Of a stretch of DNA of 64,000 bases, positions 37,015-46,146 are shown piece by piece. The notes below the pieces were generated by a model. That model saw nothing but the letters and a program-made list of their open reading frames with translations, searched no databases and was not told where the DNA came from. The translations under genes were made by a program, and so were the position numbers. Each line of letters starts with the position of its first letter. Within the stretch, counting starts at the first letter, position 1. This DNA is from an uncultured Bacteroidales bacterium (GTDB lineage Bacteria; Bacteroidota; Bacteroidia; Bacteroidales; CAIWKO01). The DNA is taken from assembly GCA_903913285.1 (NCBI GenBank), contig CAIWKO010000066.1, positions 1 through 64,000 on the forward strand, written 5' to 3'.

Positions 37015-37947
37015 ATGAATTTGATTAATTTTGCGGCAATTATGTATTCCGACAGTCTTACATACAATCAGGATCCCTTACCTGCCGATAAATGCAGTTT
37101 GTTTAAAAAACTGATTCAAGCTCAAGATGAGGTTCTTGTTGGCAATAAAACCTTTTTTGTTAGTGCTGGGAAAGATAAAATTATCCAGACTCCCATTATT
37201 CAAAAATCATTTACTAACGATAAAGCCTTTTGTACCTCCATTTTCGAGAATAAGAAATTATCGGGCAAAAATTTAATTGCAAAACCCATCGTTCAAAAAA
37301 GCTATGATTGGATATTCTTTACGCTTCTCTTTTGTTTATTGCTTATCGTGATCATAAATTTTACAAACCGCAAAAGAGTGACCAATTTGGTAAAAGCTTT
37401 TTTGGTTCCGCACTTTACAAATCAATTAATTCGTGAAGGAAATATTAAGAGAGAATTTTTCACATATCCAATGCTGCTCTTTTATTTCATTTCATTGGGG
37501 CTATTGATTTTTAAGATAATGGTTCGCTATTACAATATTGAACCGGGATTAATTACCGGACTGTTAATTTTTGGATCGCTAATAATTTATTCTATTATAA
37601 AGTTTCTATTTATTGGAATAATAGGATTTATTTTTAAAACTAAAAAAGAAACATTTGAATATACAACCAATACATTGATTTTTTCAGTGGTAACAGGTAT
37701 GTTTTTAGTTCCAATGGTTTTTTTAGTTTATTATTTTAATTCTTCTTTTTCCGCGATTTTTTTCTATATTACATTAATTATCACATCTCTGATTTTAATA
37801 TATAGAACCTACCGAGGTTTTTTAATTGGATTAAGTTCCGAACTTTATAATTTGTATTATTTATTTGCGTACCTTTGCACCGTTGAAATTCTACCAGTAT
37901 TGATTTCTATTAAGTTATTGACTACTTATTATTTATCAGGATTTTAA
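37015..37947 (+). CDS. DUF4271 membrane protein
   Basis: Integral membrane protein of 310 aa with a soluble N-terminus of about 95 residues and about seven membrane helices (from about residue 100). This family stands directly before hemD in many Bacteroidota, as here. Function unknown. The ATG at 37042 is an alternative start; neither has a clear ribosome-binding site. Confidence 0.85.
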   Translation: MNLINFAAIMYSDSLTYNQDPLPADKCSLFKKLIQAQDEVLVGNKTFFVSAGKDKIIQTPIIQKSFTNDKAFCTSIFENKKLSGKNLIAKPIVQKSYDWIFFTLLFCLLLIVIINFTNRKRVTNLVKAFLVPHFTNQLIREGNIKREFFTYPMLLFYFISLGLLIFKIMVRYYNIEPGLITGLLIFGSLIIYSIIKFLFIGIIGFIFKTKKETFEYTTNTLIFSVVTGMFLVPMVFLVYYFNSSFSAIFFYITLIITSLILIYRTYRGFLIGLSSELYNLYYLFAYLCTVEILPVLISIKLLTTYYLSGF

Positions 37948-37989
37948 CATTAGTGATTTATTGATTTATTTAACAAAAACCAACCTGCC

Positions 37990-38742
37990 TTGAAAGTTAA
38001 AAATGTAATAATATCGCAACCACAACCACCAAATTACGAGAAATCTCCATACTTTGATCTATCTAAAAAGCATGGTTTGAATATTGTTTTTAAAAAATTT
38101 ATTAAGATCGAACCTGTTCTAGCTCAGGAATTTCGTCGGTCTAAGATAAATATAACAGACCATACTGCAATCATCTTCACCTGCAATAATGCTGTCGATC
38201 ATTTCTTTCGTTTATGTAAAGAGATGCGTATAATGGTGCCTGAAACAACTAAATATTTTTGTGTATCAGAAAAAACGGCTTTCTATCTTCAAAAATATGT
38301 GCAATTCAGAAAAAGAAAAATCTTTCATGGCAAAGAAAATGCTGAAGAGCTGATCAATAACATGAAAAAGCATCCAACCGAAAAATTTTTGATGCCCTGC
38401 ACTGAAGACCATAAACAGGAAATCGTTAGCCTGTTTGCTGCAAATAAAATTCCGGTCCGTAAAGCTATAATTTATAAAACCATTTCCGACTCTGATGTTA
38501 AAGCAACGGTGGACCCGAAAGAATTTGATATGTTTGTTTTCTTCAGTCCATTTGGAATAAAATCACTATTCGAAAATTTTCCCGATTTCAACCAAAACGG
38601 AAAAATTATTGCTGCTTGGGGAAAAACAACTCAAAAAGCAGCAAAAGAGGCTGGGTTAAATATAAATATTTTTGGTCCAACCGACACAATTACTTCTATG
38701 CCTAATGCGATAGATGGATTTTTAGAAAAATCAAAAAAGTAA
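37990..38742 (+). CDS. hemD: uroporphyrinogen-III synthase
   Basis: HemD-fold protein of 250 aa: two alpha/beta lobes with FTCNNAVDHFF in one and FVFFSPFGIKSLF, then AAWGKTTQKAAKEAGL, in the other. It closes hydroxymethylbilane to uroporphyrinogen III in heme synthesis. The start appears to be TTG at 37990; no ATG is available before the conserved sequence begins. Sequence conservation in HemD is low, so naming leans on the DUF4271-hemD-rnpA context. Confidence 0.88.
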   Translation: MKVKNVIISQPQPPNYEKSPYFDLSKKHGLNIVFKKFIKIEPVLAQEFRRSKINITDHTAIIFTCNNAVDHFFRLCKEMRIMVPETTKYFCVSEKTAFYLQKYVQFRKRKIFHGKENAEELINNMKKHPTEKFLMPCTEDHKQEIVSLFAANKIPVRKAIIYKTISDSDVKATVDPKEFDMFVFFSPFGIKSLFENFPDFNQNGKIIAAWGKTTQKAAKEAGLNINIFGPTDTITSMPNAIDGFLEKSKK

Positions 38743-38760
38743 TTTTATAATTATTTAGGT

Positions 38761-39135
38761 ATGCTAAGTTTCTGCAAAGAAGAACGCTTATGCAGTAAAA
38801 AAGTTATTAGCCAATTGCTAAATAATGGAGCTTCTTTTTTTAGTTATCCTTTTACAGTAAAATGGATCGAAAGTGATTCTTCTCAGTGTTATCCTGTTCA
38901 AATTCTTACTGTTGTTCCCAAACGAAATTTTAAGAAAGCCGTTGATAGGAACCGGATAAAAAGATTAATAAAAGAAGCATACAGAATTAATAAAGAACTT
39001 TTATTCGATAGGTTGAACAATAAAAATAAAAAACTGGCATTAATGCTAATATATTCAGGAAAAAAAATCATTTCCTATGAAGAAATAACATTGAAAATTA
39101 ATATTATTATAGAGCAATTGACACAATCTATATGA
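38761..39135 (+). CDS. rnpA: ribonuclease P protein component
   Basis: Basic protein of 124 aa that supports the RNase P RNA in 5' tRNA maturation. The RNR signature is present as [18 protein letters not shown], and an N-terminal [11 protein letters not shown] matches the family. It overlaps yidD by 4 bp (ATGA), a conserved coupling. Confidence 0.95.
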   Translation: MLSFCKEERLCSKKVISQLLNNGASFFSYPFTVKWIESDSSQCYPVQILTVVPKRNFKKAVDRNRIKRLIKEAYRINKELLFDRLNNKNKKLALMLIYSGKKIISYEEITLKINIIIEQLTQSI

Positions 39136-39353
39136 AAAAAATTCTTGGATATATTTTTATCGGAATTATCAGGTTGTATCAATATGCAATCTCACCTTTA
39201 TTAATGTCTTCGTGCAGATATTCTCCCTCTTGTTCAGTTTATGGAGTCGAAGCTATAAAAAAACACGGACCATTTAAAGGTGGCTGGTTGACAATTAAAC
39301 GAGTATTATCGTGCAATCCATGGGGCGGTAGCGGTTACGATCCTGTTCCCTAA
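39132..39353 (+). CDS. yidD: membrane protein insertion efficiency factor YidD
   Basis: Small protein of 73 aa with an N-terminal amphipathic helix and the family motifs [19 protein letters not shown] and [13 protein letters not shown]. It aids YidC-dependent insertion of membrane proteins. Length and position after rnpA are typical. Confidence 0.96.
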   Translation: MKKILGYIFIGIIRLYQYAISPLLMSSCRYSPSCSVYGVEAIKKHGPFKGGWLTIKRVLSCNPWGGSGYDPVP

Positions 39354-39362
39354 TTTTACAAA

Positions 39363-41048
39363 ATGATGAAAAAAATAAATGTATTTTTCCTGACCATACT
39401 ACTGGGTTTGATTTCAGTAGCAGGGTTCGCTCAAGACGCTCAACAACAAAACGATTTTGAAATTTCGAAAAATCTTGATGTTTTTGTTACGGTATATAAG
39501 CAATTAAATAGCTATTATGTCGACAATGTCAATCCGGGAAAACTGGTAAAAACTGCCATCGATGCAATGCTCGAGAGTCTTGACCCGTATACGGTTTATA
39601 TCCCCGAATCAGAAATTGAAGATTATAAATTTATGACAACCGGTCAGTATGGTGGTGTTGGAGCTACAATTTATAAAAAAGGAGATTATATCTTTATTTC
39701 CGAATCCTATCAAAATGCCCCTGCAGATAAAGCAGGATTGAAAGCAGGAGATAAAATAATGGAAATTGATGGAAAATCAGCAAAATTTAAAACTATCGAC
39801 GAGGTGAGCACTGCGCTCAAAGGACAACCCGGAACGATAGTAAAGTTATTGTTAGAGCGCGACTCGACTCAAAAACCATTCGAAAAAGAGGTAACACGCG
39901 AAGAAATAAAAATTGATAATGTTCCTTATTCCGGGCTGGTTTCAGATAATATCGGGTATATCAATCTGAGCGAGTTCAAACAAAATGCTGCCAGAGAAGT
40001 GCGCGATGCTTTCGATAATCTTAACAAAGAAAAACCATTAAAAGGTGTGATCATTGATCTACGAGGAAATGGCGGAGGTTTATTAAACGAAGCCGTTGGT
40101 ATTGTTAATATTTTTGTAGATAAAGGTCAATTGGTATGCAGCACAAAAGGAAAAATACAAGACAAAAACAATTATCACAAAACACAAGGAGCACCTGATG
40201 ATACCAAAATTCCTCTGGTCATACTTGTTGATGAAAATTCAGCTTCCGCTTCCGAAATTGTTACAGGTGCCATTCAGGACCTCGACAGGGGTGTTATCAT
40301 AGGTCAGCGGACTTTCGGAAAGGGGTTGGTTCAAAATATTCTGCCGTTGTCTTATAATTCCGAAATGAAAATAACTATTGCAAAGTATTATATACCAAGT
40401 GGACGTTGTGTGCAGGCTATCGATTATTTTAATAAGAACAGCGACGGCACTTCACCCAGAGTTCCAGATTCCTTGCTGAAAGCTTTTAAAACTAAAAACG
40501 GACGGACAGTATATGAAGGAAGCGGAATCAACCCCGATATCATTATGGATCCGCCTGATTTTAAAAATATTACTGCAGCACTGGTCACCAAAAACCTATT
40601 CTTCGACTTTTCCGTTCTTTTTTATCGTTCGCATCCTCAAATTCTTCCCGCCTCAAAATTCGAAGTTACCGATGATATCTTTAACGATTTTGTTGCATTT
40701 CTGAAAGGCAAGGATTATTCGTATGTTTCTGAAAGCGAATCAGCACTCGACGATTTTAAAAAGAATGCTGTAGCCGAAAAGTATTTTGATGCTGTTAAAG
40801 ATCAATATGGTGCTTTGAAAGAAAAGATATTATTAGCGAAAAATAACGATCTTGTTGATAATAAAGAGGAACTAAAACAAATTCTTCGGATGTATATTAT
40901 CCCCTTATACTTTTATCAGCGCGGACGTATCGAATCTTCAATAAAAGATGATTCGGAAGTTAAAAAAGCCGTGGAAATATTATCCAACACTGCCACCTAT
41001 AATTCAATTCTCGACGGTAGCGCAATTATCAAAGAAACAAAAAAATAA
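39363..41048 (+). CDS. S41-family C-terminal processing peptidase
   Basis: Periplasmic serine protease of 561 aa with a signal peptide (ending VAGFAQ), a PDZ domain (about residues 90-180) and a tail-specific protease core with the Ser in DENSASASEIV and the Lys in TFGKGLVQ, the catalytic dyad of CtpA enzymes. The C-terminal 170 residues are a helical extension seen in Bacteroidota members. It sits 9 bp after yidD and probably degrades or trims envelope proteins. Confidence 0.94.
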   Translation: MMKKINVFFLTILLGLISVAGFAQDAQQQNDFEISKNLDVFVTVYKQLNSYYVDNVNPGKLVKTAIDAMLESLDPYTVYIPESEIEDYKFMTTGQYGGVGATIYKKGDYIFISESYQNAPADKAGLKAGDKIMEIDGKSAKFKTIDEVSTALKGQPGTIVKLLLERDSTQKPFEKEVTREEIKIDNVPYSGLVSDNIGYINLSEFKQNAAREVRDAFDNLNKEKPLKGVIIDLRGNGGGLLNEAVGIVNIFVDKGQLVCSTKGKIQDKNNYHKTQGAPDDTKIPLVILVDENSASASEIVTGAIQDLDRGVIIGQRTFGKGLVQNILPLSYNSEMKITIAKYYIPSGRCVQAIDYFNKNSDGTSPRVPDSLLKAFKTKNGRTVYEGSGINPDIIMDPPDFKNITAALVTKNLFFDFSVLFYRSHPQILPASKFEVTDDIFNDFVAFLKGKDYSYVSESESALDDFKKNAVAEKYFDAVKDQYGALKEKILLAKNNDLVDNKEELKQILRMYIIPLYFYQRGRIESSIKDDSEVKKAVEILSNTATYNSILDGSAIIKETKK

Positions 41049-41117
41049 ACGTTTATTGCAACGCAACAAACACCCGATTTATTCGTTTAATTTTGTTCAA
41101 AAGTGTTTCTTGCATCT

Positions 41118-42683
41118 ATGCCCGTTCTAAAAAGCGAATACCACAAAGCGATTTATATTATAGGCCTGCTTGGCTTAGCGGTTTCTGTTACCATGTCACT
41201 TTATGTGATGAGCCTTGCGCAGTTTCTGCTGATATTGAATTGGTTGGCCGAGGGCAATTTGAAACATAAGTTTAAAAGTTTTTTTCAGAATAAGGCCGCC
41301 TTTGCTTTTCTGGGACTCTATTTGTTGCTTATATTCGGATTGCTTTATACATACAACTTTTTGTTTGCATTAGACGATCTTCGCATTAAACTTCCTCTGC
41401 TCGGACTTCCGATAATTTTGGCAACCAGCCAACCTCTGAACCGAAAAACCATTAACTATATACTGCTTTTTCATGTTGCTGGGTCTTTCTTTTCTGGCTT
41501 GGTAAGCGTTTATGTGTTTTTCACGCATTCCATCGGCGATATGCGCGAGGTTTCGGTCTTCATTTCTCACATTCGTTTTTCATTGAACATCTGCATGGAT
41601 GTATTCATCTTGTCATATTTTATTTTTGGTAATAACGGTTTCAACAGTTGGATCAAAGTTCTTTTCTTCCTGTTGATAGCTTGGTTCGTTTATTTCATGC
41701 TTTTTATGGAATCGTTCACCGGAATTATCATTTTGCTTGTCACGTCTGTTATAATTTGTACCGTCTTTATCCTTAAAAGAGCCAAACGAATCTACCGTTT
41801 CGCATTCGTATCATTCCTTTTGATAGGCTTTTTCAGCCTGTTCTTCTATTTCAGGGGATTATTAAGTGAGTTTCATAATATGAAGCCTGTGGATGCAAAA
41901 ACTCTTGTTTGGACAACTGCGCATGGTCACAGATATGTACACGATATTCATAACAAGATCACCGATAACGTCAACTTCACCTGGATGTATGTGTGCGAAG
42001 AAGAACTGAAAAGCGCATGGAGCAAACGCAGCAAAATAAGCTACGATAGCACCGACCGTTTGCATCAACCTATGAAATTTACCCTGGTGCGTTTCTTAAC
42101 TTCCAAAGGATTGCGGAAAGACATGGATGCTGTCAATTCATTGACCGATGCTGAGGTGAAATTGATTGAGAATGGTGTTGCCAACATTAACGATGCAAAA
42201 AAAGGAAGTTTCGAGAAACGTATAAAAAATACCATTTGGGAATACGAAAACTACAACATCACCCACGATCCGCGGGGACGATCCACTATTCAACGTCTCG
42301 AACTTTGGAGAATTTCGTTCATACTGATCCGTGAACACCCATGGTTTGGTGTTGGTACAGGCGATGTGGACGATGTTTTCACATATGGTTTATACAACAA
42401 CAATTCGTTAATGAGCGGGTCAGGACTGCGTTCCCACGATCAGTATTTAACCATCACGCTTGCATTCGGCATATTTGGTCTGGTCGTGTTCCTATTCTGT
42501 ATCTTATACCCTCCCATCAAGGAGAAGAAGTTCTCCAGCTTCTTGTACCTTGCTTTTTTTCTGATAGCCATGTTGTCTATGCTAACGGAAGACACCATCG
42601 AATCGCAGGCCGGAGTTACATTTTTTGCTTTTTTTAGCTGCCTCCTGCTTTTTGTCGATAAAAACAATTCTTCTGATAAATAA
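41118..42683 (+). CDS. O-antigen ligase/polymerase-family membrane protein
   Basis: Polytopic protein of about 521 aa with about 10-12 membrane helices and a Wzy_C-type signature after a large extracytoplasmic loop: REHPWFGVGTGDVDDVF followed by GSGLRSHDQYLTITLAFG. WaaL or Wzy activity on lipid-linked glycans is likely, but no other polysaccharide genes are adjacent. I prefer the ATG at 41118; a GTG at 41103 would add five residues. Confidence 0.88.
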   Translation: MPVLKSEYHKAIYIIGLLGLAVSVTMSLYVMSLAQFLLILNWLAEGNLKHKFKSFFQNKAAFAFLGLYLLLIFGLLYTYNFLFALDDLRIKLPLLGLPIILATSQPLNRKTINYILLFHVAGSFFSGLVSVYVFFTHSIGDMREVSVFISHIRFSLNICMDVFILSYFIFGNNGFNSWIKVLFFLLIAWFVYFMLFMESFTGIIILLVTSVIICTVFILKRAKRIYRFAFVSFLLIGFFSLFFYFRGLLSEFHNMKPVDAKTLVWTTAHGHRYVHDIHNKITDNVNFTWMYVCEEELKSAWSKRSKISYDSTDRLHQPMKFTLVRFLTSKGLRKDMDAVNSLTDAEVKLIENGVANINDAKKGSFEKRIKNTIWEYENYNITHDPRGRSTIQRLELWRISFILIREHPWFGVGTGDVDDVFTYGLYNNNSLMSGSGLRSHDQYLTITLAFGIFGLVVFLFCILYPPIKEKKFSSFLYLAFFLIAMLSMLTEDTIESQAGVTFFAFFSCLLLFVDKNNSSDK

Positions 42684-42721
42684 AATTGTACTTTTGTTTG
42701 AAATAATGGCAAAACTACTAA

Positions 42722-43219
42722 ATGGAAAACAAGTCTGTCACCATAAATTATTTTGAGTATAACCGTATCGAAGAGCTTGAAGAACTCCATCAGGTATTAT
42801 TGAAAAAAGCCGAACATGCTTTAACATCAGCCTATGCACCTTACTCGGGTTTTAAAGTAGGAGCGGCAGTTTTGCTCGAAAACGGCATCATCGTAACTGG
42901 AAACAATCAGGAAAATGCAGCCTATCCGTCAGGTCTCTGTGCCGAACGTGTTGCTTTGTTTGCTGCCTCTTCGCAATATCCCGGAATTCCGTTTAAAGCC
43001 ATTGCCATAACTGCCAAAGCAAAGGACTTCACTGTCAACTATCCCGTTTCACCCTGCGGTTCATGCCGGCAGGTGATGAACGAATATGAAAATCTTTTTA
43101 AAACATCCTTGAAAATAATTCTAAAAGGCGAAACCGGGAAAATTATTGTATTAGAGAATGTTGGAGGATTGCTGCCGTTTAGTTTTACTTCCGAACAATT
43201 AAATCTTTCAGAAAAATAA
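42722..43219 (+). CDS. cdd: cytidine deaminase
   Basis: Tetrameric-type Cdd of 165 aa that deaminates cytidine and deoxycytidine for pyrimidine salvage. The zinc site is complete: Cys-Ala-Glu in LCAERVALFAA and the pair PCGSC. A TACTTTTG element at 42689-42696 fits the -7 consensus, suggesting its own promoter. Confidence 0.95.
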   Translation: MENKSVTINYFEYNRIEELEELHQVLLKKAEHALTSAYAPYSGFKVGAAVLLENGIIVTGNNQENAAYPSGLCAERVALFAASSQYPGIPFKAIAITAKAKDFTVNYPVSPCGSCRQVMNEYENLFKTSLKIILKGETGKIIVLENVGGLLPFSFTSEQLNLSEK

Positions 43220-43288
43220 TTTCAACTTATTAGTTTAAAGTTTTTTACTATTTTTGCAGTTGAACCTGCATAAATTAAATCTTCTTTT

Positions 43289-44152
43289 ATGGCAAAATTA
43301 CGTTTCGGAATACTGTTGTTAAGTGTGGCTTTAATGTCGATGGTTGTTGACAAACCGGCCTATCAAATATTTGATGTAAAAGGTAAAAAAACCACCTACG
43401 ACAAAATGTTGAAAGACATCAGCGAATGTCAGGTTGTATTGTTCGGCGAATCGCACAACAATCCCATTTCGCACTGGCTGGAACTTCAGCTGACCAAAGA
43501 TCTGTTCAAAATGAAAAAACAAGATCTGGTATTAGGCGCCGAAATGTTCGAAGCCGACAATCAGGAAGCACTTAACAAATATCTGAAAGGCGAAATTATT
43601 GAAGATACCTTTCGGAAACAAACCCGACTGTGGCCCAATTATGAAACCGACTACAAACCGCTTGTAGAACTGGCCAAAAATACCAACCTGAAATTCGTGG
43701 CAACAAACATTCCGCGAAAATATGCCAGCATGGTAAACAAAGAAGGATTTGAAGCCCTAAACTCACTTAGCGCCGACCAGAAAAAATTTATCGCTCCCTT
43801 GCCGATCGAATACGACCCCGAACTTGACCAATACAAAAAAATGCTCGACATGAACATGGCAGGCCATGCTTCACCCAATTTGCCAAAAGCACAAGCCATA
43901 AAAGATGCCACCATGGCCAACTTTATTTATACCAATGTGGCCGACGGTAAATTGTTTCTGCATTTCAACGGATCGTATCATTCCGACTTTTTCGAAGGCA
44001 TTATGTGGTATTTGAAACGCAAAAATGCCGACATGCGCATATTAACCATCACCACCGTTGAACAAAGCGACATCGGAAAATTATCGCAGGATTATATTAT
44101 GGCAGCCGATTACGTCATCTGCGTGCCCGATGATATGACCAAAACCTATTAA
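43289..44152 (+). CDS. ChaN/Tiki-like exported protein
   Basis: Protein of 287 aa of the ChaN haem-binding uptake family (EreA/ChaN/TIKI fold). The signature VVLFGESHNNPISHWLELQL is near the N-terminus, followed by AEMFEADNQ, with the conserved HFNGSYHSDFFEG in the second half. A hydrophobic N-terminal segment suggests export. Proposed roles in the family are haem binding or proteolysis; neither can be shown from sequence. It ends 1 bp before the rlpA-like gene. Confidence 0.88.
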   Translation: MAKLRFGILLLSVALMSMVVDKPAYQIFDVKGKKTTYDKMLKDISECQVVLFGESHNNPISHWLELQLTKDLFKMKKQDLVLGAEMFEADNQEALNKYLKGEIIEDTFRKQTRLWPNYETDYKPLVELAKNTNLKFVATNIPRKYASMVNKEGFEALNSLSADQKKFIAPLPIEYDPELDQYKKMLDMNMAGHASPNLPKAQAIKDATMANFIYTNVADGKLFLHFNGSYHSDFFEGIMWYLKRKNADMRILTITTVEQSDIGKLSQDYIMAADYVICVPDDMTKTY

Positions 44153-44153
44153 T

Positions 44154-44885
44154 TTGACAAAAGTTTTTTTAGCGACATTTCTCACCCTCTTCCAATTGCT
44201 GTTGTTTGGTCAAAACGCCGAACAAACGGGTCTGTGCTCGTTCTATGCAGATAAATTTCAGGGGCATCATACTTCAAGCGGCGAATTGTATAACAAAAAC
44301 GATTTCACGGCGGCGCACCGCACCTTACCGTTCAACACTATGGTTGAAATAACCAACTTGCGGAACAATAAAAAAGTGGTGGTGCGTATCAACGACCGTG
44401 GCCCGCAAACCAAATCGCGCGTACTCGACATTTCCAAAGCGGCCGCCATCACACTCGACATGGTATCCTACGGTGTGCAGAAAGTCAGCTACAAAGTGGT
44501 GGAAGGCAAAACCCCAATGCCGCTCAACGACACTATTTTGAAAAAGCTTGCTCAGATCACGCCGACCAAAAACCCCGTTCAAAAAACCGTGGTCGAACCT
44601 GCCGATAAACAGATATTCGATAAAAATCTCAAAGCCTGCCAGCCGCAAGGCTACGGGGTGCAACTCGGATACTACAAAAGTCAGAAGAATTGCATTGCAG
44701 CATTGGCAACCTACGAAACAAAATACAAGTCCGAAGGATTTTTCTTCGTAGATAAAAAAACTCAAAACACGTATTATCGGCTGATATTGGGTAATTTATC
44801 CACCAAACAACAGGCCGAAGCGCTTAAACTAACCATTGCTAAAGATATTTCCGGTTGTTTCGTGGTAGCGTGGAGCAAACCATAA
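44154..44885 (+). CDS. RlpA-like protein with DPBB and SPOR domains
   Basis: Exported protein of 243 aa: signal peptide, double-psi beta-barrel RlpA domain (about residues 24-115, with NDFTAAHRTLPFNTMVE and VRINDRGP) and a C-terminal SPOR domain (about 165-243) that binds denuded septal glycan. Homologues are lytic transglycosylases at the division site. The start is a TTG at 44154, directly before the signal peptide. Confidence 0.92.
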   Translation: MTKVFLATFLTLFQLLLFGQNAEQTGLCSFYADKFQGHHTSSGELYNKNDFTAAHRTLPFNTMVEITNLRNNKKVVVRINDRGPQTKSRVLDISKAAAITLDMVSYGVQKVSYKVVEGKTPMPLNDTILKKLAQITPTKNPVQKTVVEPADKQIFDKNLKACQPQGYGVQLGYYKSQKNCIAALATYETKYKSEGFFFVDKKTQNTYYRLILGNLSTKQQAEALKLTIAKDISGCFVVAWSKP

Positions 44886-45582
44886 GAAGCGAAGGGTTTA
44901 ACGGCCTTAAGCTTTTTATACATTGACTCTGGACTACAAATCACCCTACACATGGCTTGTCGCTATTGGTTTATGGCTCATGGCTAATTTAAATCCCGCC
45001 CTTTGCCTTCCTTTTCATTGTTTCGAAGAAACCCGCCAGCTGGCGGATGCGTTGGCCAGTCCAAACGGCGGGCCGGCGCAGGCTGTGAATGAAAAAAATA
45101 TTAGAAAATCGTAAAAGACGTTTACGTTTCCGCCGATAGGCGGACTACTTTTACTGATTTTCTTATTTTTTTCAGAGCGCGTGGAAGCATCGTTTGGACA
45201 GTCTTTTTCCCTGCCTGCCGTCAACTGCCGTTTAGGCAGTCAGGCAGGTTTGGTTCGTTTCTTTTGGACTCGCAAAAGAACCGAACGAAGTGAGCTCAGC
45301 GAAGCTAAATGAACAATAATAAAACTTCCTCCCTCAATCGGCTTCTCTGCTTAAGAATGGGTTTAGACACGCTGTTAAAAGTTACTATATTAATAGGGTT
45401 TATGGAAGAAAAGAGGTTCAGCCTAGCTTCAGGCTAATGGCTCATGACCTCAAATCACCAACCTGCCCGACTGAAGTCATTCAGGCAGGTCGCTAACCGC
45501 ATTTTCCTGCAACAAATTTCACAATATTCCCAATTGCATTCAATAAATTTATAATTTAGCACGTTAATCAAAATCCAACACC
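44886..45582. other. gene-free stretch rich in palindromes
   Basis: No credible gene; short open frames here translate the palindromes. Structures visible: a perfect 14-bp palindrome CCGCCAGCTGGCGG (45033-45046); a large hairpin (45090-45174); an imperfect hairpin with CCTGCCTG and CAGGCAGG ends (45210-45248); and a related one with CCTGCC and GGCAGG ends (45462-45489). The recurring CCTGCC/GGCAGG ends suggest copies of a dispersed palindromic repeat family. Confidence 0.6.
45090..45174. repeat. long imperfect hairpin element
   Basis: Arms 45090-45117 and 45148-45174 are reverse complements apart from a few insertions and mismatches (TGAAAAAAATATTAGAAAAT opposite ATTTTCTTATTTTTTTCA). They enclose an inner GC-rich stem, TCCGCC (45129-45134) with GGCGGA (45139-45144), around GATA. 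The layout suggests a non-autonomous palindromic element. Confidence 0.75.
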
Positions 45583-46095
45583 ATGAATATAATAGAGACC
45601 ATACTTATGCGCCGTAGCATCCGCAAATTTCATAAAACCGAAATCCCGCCCGAAACCATTCAGCTTTTGCTCAAGGCAGCCATGTATGCCCCCTCGGCCC
45701 GCAACACTCAGGCCTGGAATTTCATCGTGGTCACCGATCGTCACTTGTTGGATCAGCTTGCAGTTATTCATCCCTATGCAAAAATGCTCAAATATGCACC
45801 GCTGGCCATACTGGTATGCGGCGACAAACTTATCGAAGAAAACGAGTCCTATCTGGCTGTTAACTGTTCCGCTGCAACTCAAAACCTTTTGCTGGCAGCT
45901 CATTCGCTCGGTCTGGGCAGCGTGTGGTTAGGTGTGTATCCCAAACCCGATCGCATACAACCCATCAGCGACCTGCTTAACCTGCCCTTGGATTGCATCC
46001 CCATATCGATGATAGCTCTCGGTTTCCCGGATGAACAGCGGGAACAGCCGCAACGCTTTTGTCCCGAAAAGATACACTACAACAACAAATGGTAA
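45583..46095 (+). CDS. nitroreductase-family flavoprotein
   Basis: FMN-dependent NAD(P)H oxidoreductase fold, 170 aa. The family start IETILMRRSIRKF provides the phosphate-binding Arg residues, followed by YAPSARNTQAWNFIV and a C-terminal IALGFPDEQ. The physiological substrate is unknown; short members like this one are often annotated only as nitroreductase. Confidence 0.9.
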   Translation: MNIIETILMRRSIRKFHKTEIPPETIQLLLKAAMYAPSARNTQAWNFIVVTDRHLLDQLAVIHPYAKMLKYAPLAILVCGDKLIEENESYLAVNCSAATQNLLLAAHSLGLGSVWLGVYPKPDRIQPISDLLNLPLDCIPISMIALGFPDEQREQPQRFCPEKIHYNNKW

Positions 46096-46146
46096 AGAAT
46101 AAATTAATGAATTAACCACTTAACTAATTAACCACTTAACTCCTCC

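Noticed and set aside
44923-45224. Short frames in the palindrome-rich gap
   Set aside because: They translate the palindromes, and have neither start context nor recognisable content.
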